Source: Eubacterium sp.
Lineage (GTDB): Bacteria; Bacillota; Clostridia; Lachnospirales; Lachnospiraceae
Assembly: GCA_024690665.1 (NCBI GenBank)
Contig: JAILOU010000044.1
Coordinates: 38,845 to 102,844 of the forward strand
Direction of reading: 5' to 3'
DNA length: 64,000 nucleotides
The notes under the pieces were generated by a model. The model searched no databases. It was not told the DNA's origin and saw only the letters and a program-made list of their open reading frames with translations. This document shows, piece by piece, positions 61,168 to 64,000 of this stretch; within the stretch, counting starts at the first letter, position 1; each line of letters begins with the position of its first letter. The position numbers and the translations under genes are program-made.

Positions 61168-63855
61168 ATGATGGCGATGGAACGGATGAATATCAGGGGC
61201 ACAAGAAAAAGAATCGTATTACGAAATATTGCTCTGGTTGTCGCACTATTGATTGCGGTTTTTTTTGTGTTGCAACATTATTTTTATCATACAGCAGAAA
61301 ATGTATATGAGGCTGCGCAGGCAGCGGTAACACAGGATGCGGAGCGCATTGCAACAGGCCTGAAAAAAGATGCGGACAATGATGAGGTAAATCTGGCCGG
61401 GCTCACCTTTGTGCTGTATGACTATATGGAGCAAAATGAACCAAAACATCTTGAAAAGGTACTGGCTGAAATTGTGGGGGATACTCCATTTGACAAAGTA
61501 GGATTCATTGATTTGGACGGAGAGCGTTCGCTGGTGGAAGATGGCAGCACGCTAAGAACAGATGTGGCGGATACGGATAGTTATATCACGGGTATGCAGG
61601 GAAAAAGTGGAGCCTGGATGGAGTGTGAAGGAGAAGTTGTCACCTATTACATCTATGCACCGCTTTATTATGAAGGAGAATTGCTGGGGATTGTGGAAGC
61701 ACAGTCGGATCCGGTGGATGAGTTTTATGAAGTCCTTCAAAATACGCTGTTTGGGGAAGCGATGGATGGATTTATCTGTGACAGCACAGGTAAGATCTAT
61801 GGTTCTACCGGAAAAGAATATATTGGAGCTGAACTTGAGGATTATCTCGCCAAGCAGGTAAGTGACAAAGAAGAGGCACAAAGCATTGCGGAAAAAGCAT
61901 GTGGCAGCAGTTCACATTACAGCACTTATCGCGATCAGGATGGTGAGGCAGTTATTGCGGCGAATCGCATTGGCAATTCCGACTGGGTTGTAGTTGAGAT
62001 GGCAAGCGGGGAAGCGACAAGTAATGTCATGCAACATTTTTATGCGGGCGCCGTGGAAATGGTAGTGATGATTGCCATTATCTTTGTGATCTTACTGGTG
62101 CTGGTTATGATTTTGTCTTATCTGGGAAGAAAAAAAGAGCAGGATTATATGGCTCAGCTTAGGAATGTTAACCAGACGATGCAGGATGACAGGCGGGCAT
62201 TTGAGCAGCTCTATGAACTGTTAAGTGCCGGAACCTGGTATATCTGGCCGGATGAAGAAGGAAATGCACAGAGAGTATTGTGGACGGACTCCGTGCGACA
62301 TATGCTGGGATTTGACACGCAGCTGGAGTATCCGAACGCGATGCAGTCATGGTACTCGCATGTGCATCCGGAAGATCAAAAACGCGTTCTGGATCAGTAT
62401 TTTGAAACGGTGAGAGATCAGACCGGAACAAAGCAGTATGACTGTGAATACAGAATGCTGAATAAGCAGGGAGAATATCGATGGTTTCGCGCTGTTTGTA
62501 ATTTCCTTCGAAATGAAGATGGCAGCATTCGATATGGAATCGGTCTGTTTATCAATGTAAATGATAAAAATGTTGCTGAGCAAAGCAGCGAGCAGCAGCT
62601 TGCGGTTTTGAAAACGCTGGCGGATATCTATCATGATATGTATCTGATTGACCTGGAGGAAGATACAATTCTTTTATACAGCAGTCTGAATCACGCAGAT
62701 AAGCTTGCGGTTTCGCAGGAAGGTGCGGGTAGAAAGATGCACTCCATTATCGAAGAGACGATTCAATTCGATCATCTGGAGCGAGCGTATGATTTTGTGA
62801 ATCTGGATAAGCTAAGACAAAGAATGCGATATCGAAAGACAATTGCAGAAGAATTCCTAGCACGTAAAGTTGGCTGGATTCGGGCTAACTTTGTAACGGT
62901 GGAAGCACGGGAAAATGGATTACCGTCCAAGGTCTTATTCGCTGCGATGGTAATTGATGAAGAAAAGCGAAGAGAAGAGAATCTGCTTCTTCGTTCGAAT
63001 ACAGATGAACTGACCGGATTTTTGAATCGAAGAGCATATGAAATCGATATGAAGGAGTATCAATTATATAATCCGGGGGACGAGTTTGTCTTCGTTTCCA
63101 TGGATATTAACGGATTAAAGCAGGTCAACGATACGCTTGGACATGCAGCCGGAGATGAACTGATTCAGGGCGCGGCGCAGTGCATGAAGGCAAGCTATCT
63201 GGCCAATGGCAAGATATATCGTACCGGCGGCGATGAATTCGTGGCGCTTATTTATGCAAACGAAAAACAGCTTCATAAGATTATCAAAGATTTTGAAGAA
63301 CACATAAGTGCATGGAAGGGCGAAATGGTATCGGAAGTTGCCGTTGCGTGTGGATACGCCCGCATGGCGGAGCAGCCGGGAACAGATGTTACAGAACTTG
63401 CCAAGATTGCAGATGAAAGAATGTATGAGGCAAAAGCCGCGTATTATGCATCGACCGGAGTAGACCGACGAGTAAAACAGGAGGCATTTGCGGTAATCAG
63501 CCAATCGTATTTTGAAATCTTTAAAGTAAATCTGACACGAGATTCCTATTTTATCATTCAAACGAGGCATAAGGAATTTGGCGAGGAGCAAAAGGGATAC
63601 GAGAATTTTTCACAGACATTTATAACATTTGCCAAAAGCGGAAGACTTTATGAAGACGATAAAGAAAACTTTTTAACACGTACTAATCTTACTTACTTAA
63701 GAAACTATTTTTACGAGGGAAATAAAAACTATTCCATTCAGTATCGCGAAAAGCCTGTCGGGGAATTTATTACATTACAACTTGAGATGGTAAAGGCACC
63801 GGAGTACACAAACGACAATCAAATCGTATATCTGTATGCAAAACAGATTATGTAA
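61168..63855 (+). CDS. Membrane diguanylate cyclase with Cache sensor, PAS and duplicated flanking domain
   Basis: 895 residues; start is uncertain between ATG codons at 61168, 61171 and 61177. One membrane segment (about 15-37), an extracellular Cache-like sensor (about 40-290), a second segment (about 293-320), a PAS_3 domain (about 350-470: GTWYIWPDEEGNAQRVLWTD ... YRMLNKQGEYRWFRA), then an about 115-residue domain (IYHDMYLIDLEEDTILLYSS), GGDEF (about 610-770; RTGGDEF intact, LTGFLNRRAYE) and a C-terminal domain of about 115 residues (YFEIFKVNLTRDSYFIIQT) that resembles the one before the GGDEF. The duplicated domain looks PAS-like. Stop codon overlaps the start of a large hairpin element. 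Confidence 0.92.
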   Translation: MMAMERMNIRGTRKRIVLRNIALVVALLIAVFFVLQHYFYHTAENVYEAAQAAVTQDAERIATGLKKDADNDEVNLAGLTFVLYDYMEQNEPKHLEKVLAEIVGDTPFDKVGFIDLDGERSLVEDGSTLRTDVADTDSYITGMQGKSGAWMECEGEVVTYYIYAPLYYEGELLGIVEAQSDPVDEFYEVLQNTLFGEAMDGFICDSTGKIYGSTGKEYIGAELEDYLAKQVSDKEEAQSIAEKACGSSSHYSTYRDQDGEAVIAANRIGNSDWVVVEMASGEATSNVMQHFYAGAVEMVVMIAIIFVILLVLVMILSYLGRKKEQDYMAQLRNVNQTMQDDRRAFEQLYELLSAGTWYIWPDEEGNAQRVLWTDSVRHMLGFDTQLEYPNAMQSWYSHVHPEDQKRVLDQYFETVRDQTGTKQYDCEYRMLNKQGEYRWFRAVCNFLRNEDGSIRYGIGLFINVNDKNVAEQSSEQQLAVLKTLADIYHDMYLIDLEEDTILLYSSLNHADKLAVSQEGAGRKMHSIIEETIQFDHLERAYDFVNLDKLRQRMRYRKTIAEEFLARKVGWIRANFVTVEARENGLPSKVLFAAMVIDEEKRREENLLLRSNTDELTGFLNRRAYEIDMKEYQLYNPGDEFVFVSMDINGLKQVNDTLGHAAGDELIQGAAQCMKASYLANGKIYRTGGDEFVALIYANEKQLHKIIKDFEEHISAWKGEMVSEVAVACGYARMAEQPGTDVTELAKIADERMYEAKAAYYASTGVDRRVKQEAFAVISQSYFEIFKVNLTRDSYFIIQTRHKEFGEEQKGYENFSQTFITFAKSGRLYEDDKENFLTRTNLTYLRNYFYEGNKNYSIQYREKPVGEFITLQLEMVKAPEYTNDNQIVYLYAKQIM

Positions 63856-63982
63856 CTCAGTCGGAGAAATCCCCCACCTCTAAGCGTTAGCGTAGGTGGG
63901 GGTTATGACAAACTATACTCAGTCGGGGTACCCTAAAGGACTAGGAATGCTACGCATTCCGTCGCAAGCTCCGACTGAGTTA
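63853..63982 (+). repeat. Multi-hairpin element after the last diguanylate cyclase gene
   Basis: Outer 14-bp stem TAACTCAGTCGGAG (63853-63866) with CTCCGACTGAGTTA (63969-63982). Inside: CCCCCACCT (63871-63879) with AGGTGGGGG (63894-63902) around CTAA-GCG-TTAG; the palindrome GGGTACCC (63926-63933); GGAATGC-TAC-GCATTCC (63944-63960). The 10-mer ACTCAGTCGG recurs at 63917, which could compete for the outer stem. The left arm contains the gene's stop codon. No sequence match to the elements at 43.5 or 59.2 kb, but the same architecture. Confidence 0.85.
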
Positions 63983-64000
63983 AACGCTCCGCGAGGATGC

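Overview
The window is a bacterial chromosome segment that looks like a strictly anaerobic Firmicute, most likely a motile member of the Lachnospiraceae. I base this on moderate-to-low GC, strong AGGAGG ribosome sites, many GGDEF and Cache sensor proteins, an OhrR/thioredoxin cassette with a clostridial-type reductase, and a 4-hydroxybutyryl-CoA dehydratase. All assignments come from reading motifs by eye; no database search was run. I found no rRNA, tRNA, CRISPR array or transposase.

1-19,150 is ordinary core genome: a glycosyltransferase cut by the left edge, an LCP-family wall-polymer ligase, glmS, an HtrA protease, a carbamate kinase, a large amidase/FnIII/glucosaminidase wall hydrolase, pyruvate kinase, a helical protein, a GGDEF-EAL protein and a chemotaxis receptor. 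19,146-20,983 is a MarR/MFS efflux pair whose palindromic operator sits on a consensus promoter.

21,171-38,537 is the most striking region, a self-contained sigma-54 island. It encodes its own RpoN, a PAS/AAA+ sigma-54 activator, and at least six GG-N10-GC (-24/-12) promoters. These drive (a) a cyclase-family metallohydrolase with a NikMN/Q/O nickel transporter, (b) LarB, LarC and LarE, which make the nickel-pincer nucleotide cofactor, (c) 4-hydroxybutyryl-CoA dehydratase plus rpoN itself, (d) a NifU-like protein, (e) 3-hydroxyacyl-CoA dehydrogenase, thiolase and an iron alcohol dehydrogenase, and (f) a DUF362 protein, a 91-residue unknown and an OFA-family transporter. Two of the promoters are identical, divergent, and form a perfect 20-bp inverted repeat. 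No LarA-type racemase lies in the island although the cofactor machinery does, so the nickel-pincer client is either elsewhere or an unrecognised protein here.

38,654-42,101 holds a thioredoxin reductase-like flavoprotein, thioredoxin and OhrR-type regulator, then a second OFA transporter paralogous to the first. 42,190-49,261 has two solute-binding proteins without permeases and a YesM/YesN two-component system. 49,385-58,891 is a dense signalling block: 7TM protein, histidine kinase, LuxR-type regulator, double-receiver protein, hybrid kinase with Hpt, and a double-SBP GGDEF protein. 59,444-63,855 has a histidine phosphatase, aldose 1-epimerase and another GGDEF sensor.

The intergenic DNA at 43,465-44,372, 58,892-59,443 and 63,853-63,982 is filled with hairpin elements. 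Two inverted copies of a roughly 300-bp element share a cloverleaf-like core of identical length (124 nt) with three compensatory base-pair changes. Each copy is followed on the same side by tandem units built on a TTTGTAAC/GTTACAAA inverted repeat (six 72-bp units at one locus, two 73-bp units at the other). These are the best candidates in the window for an undescribed non-coding or mobile element.
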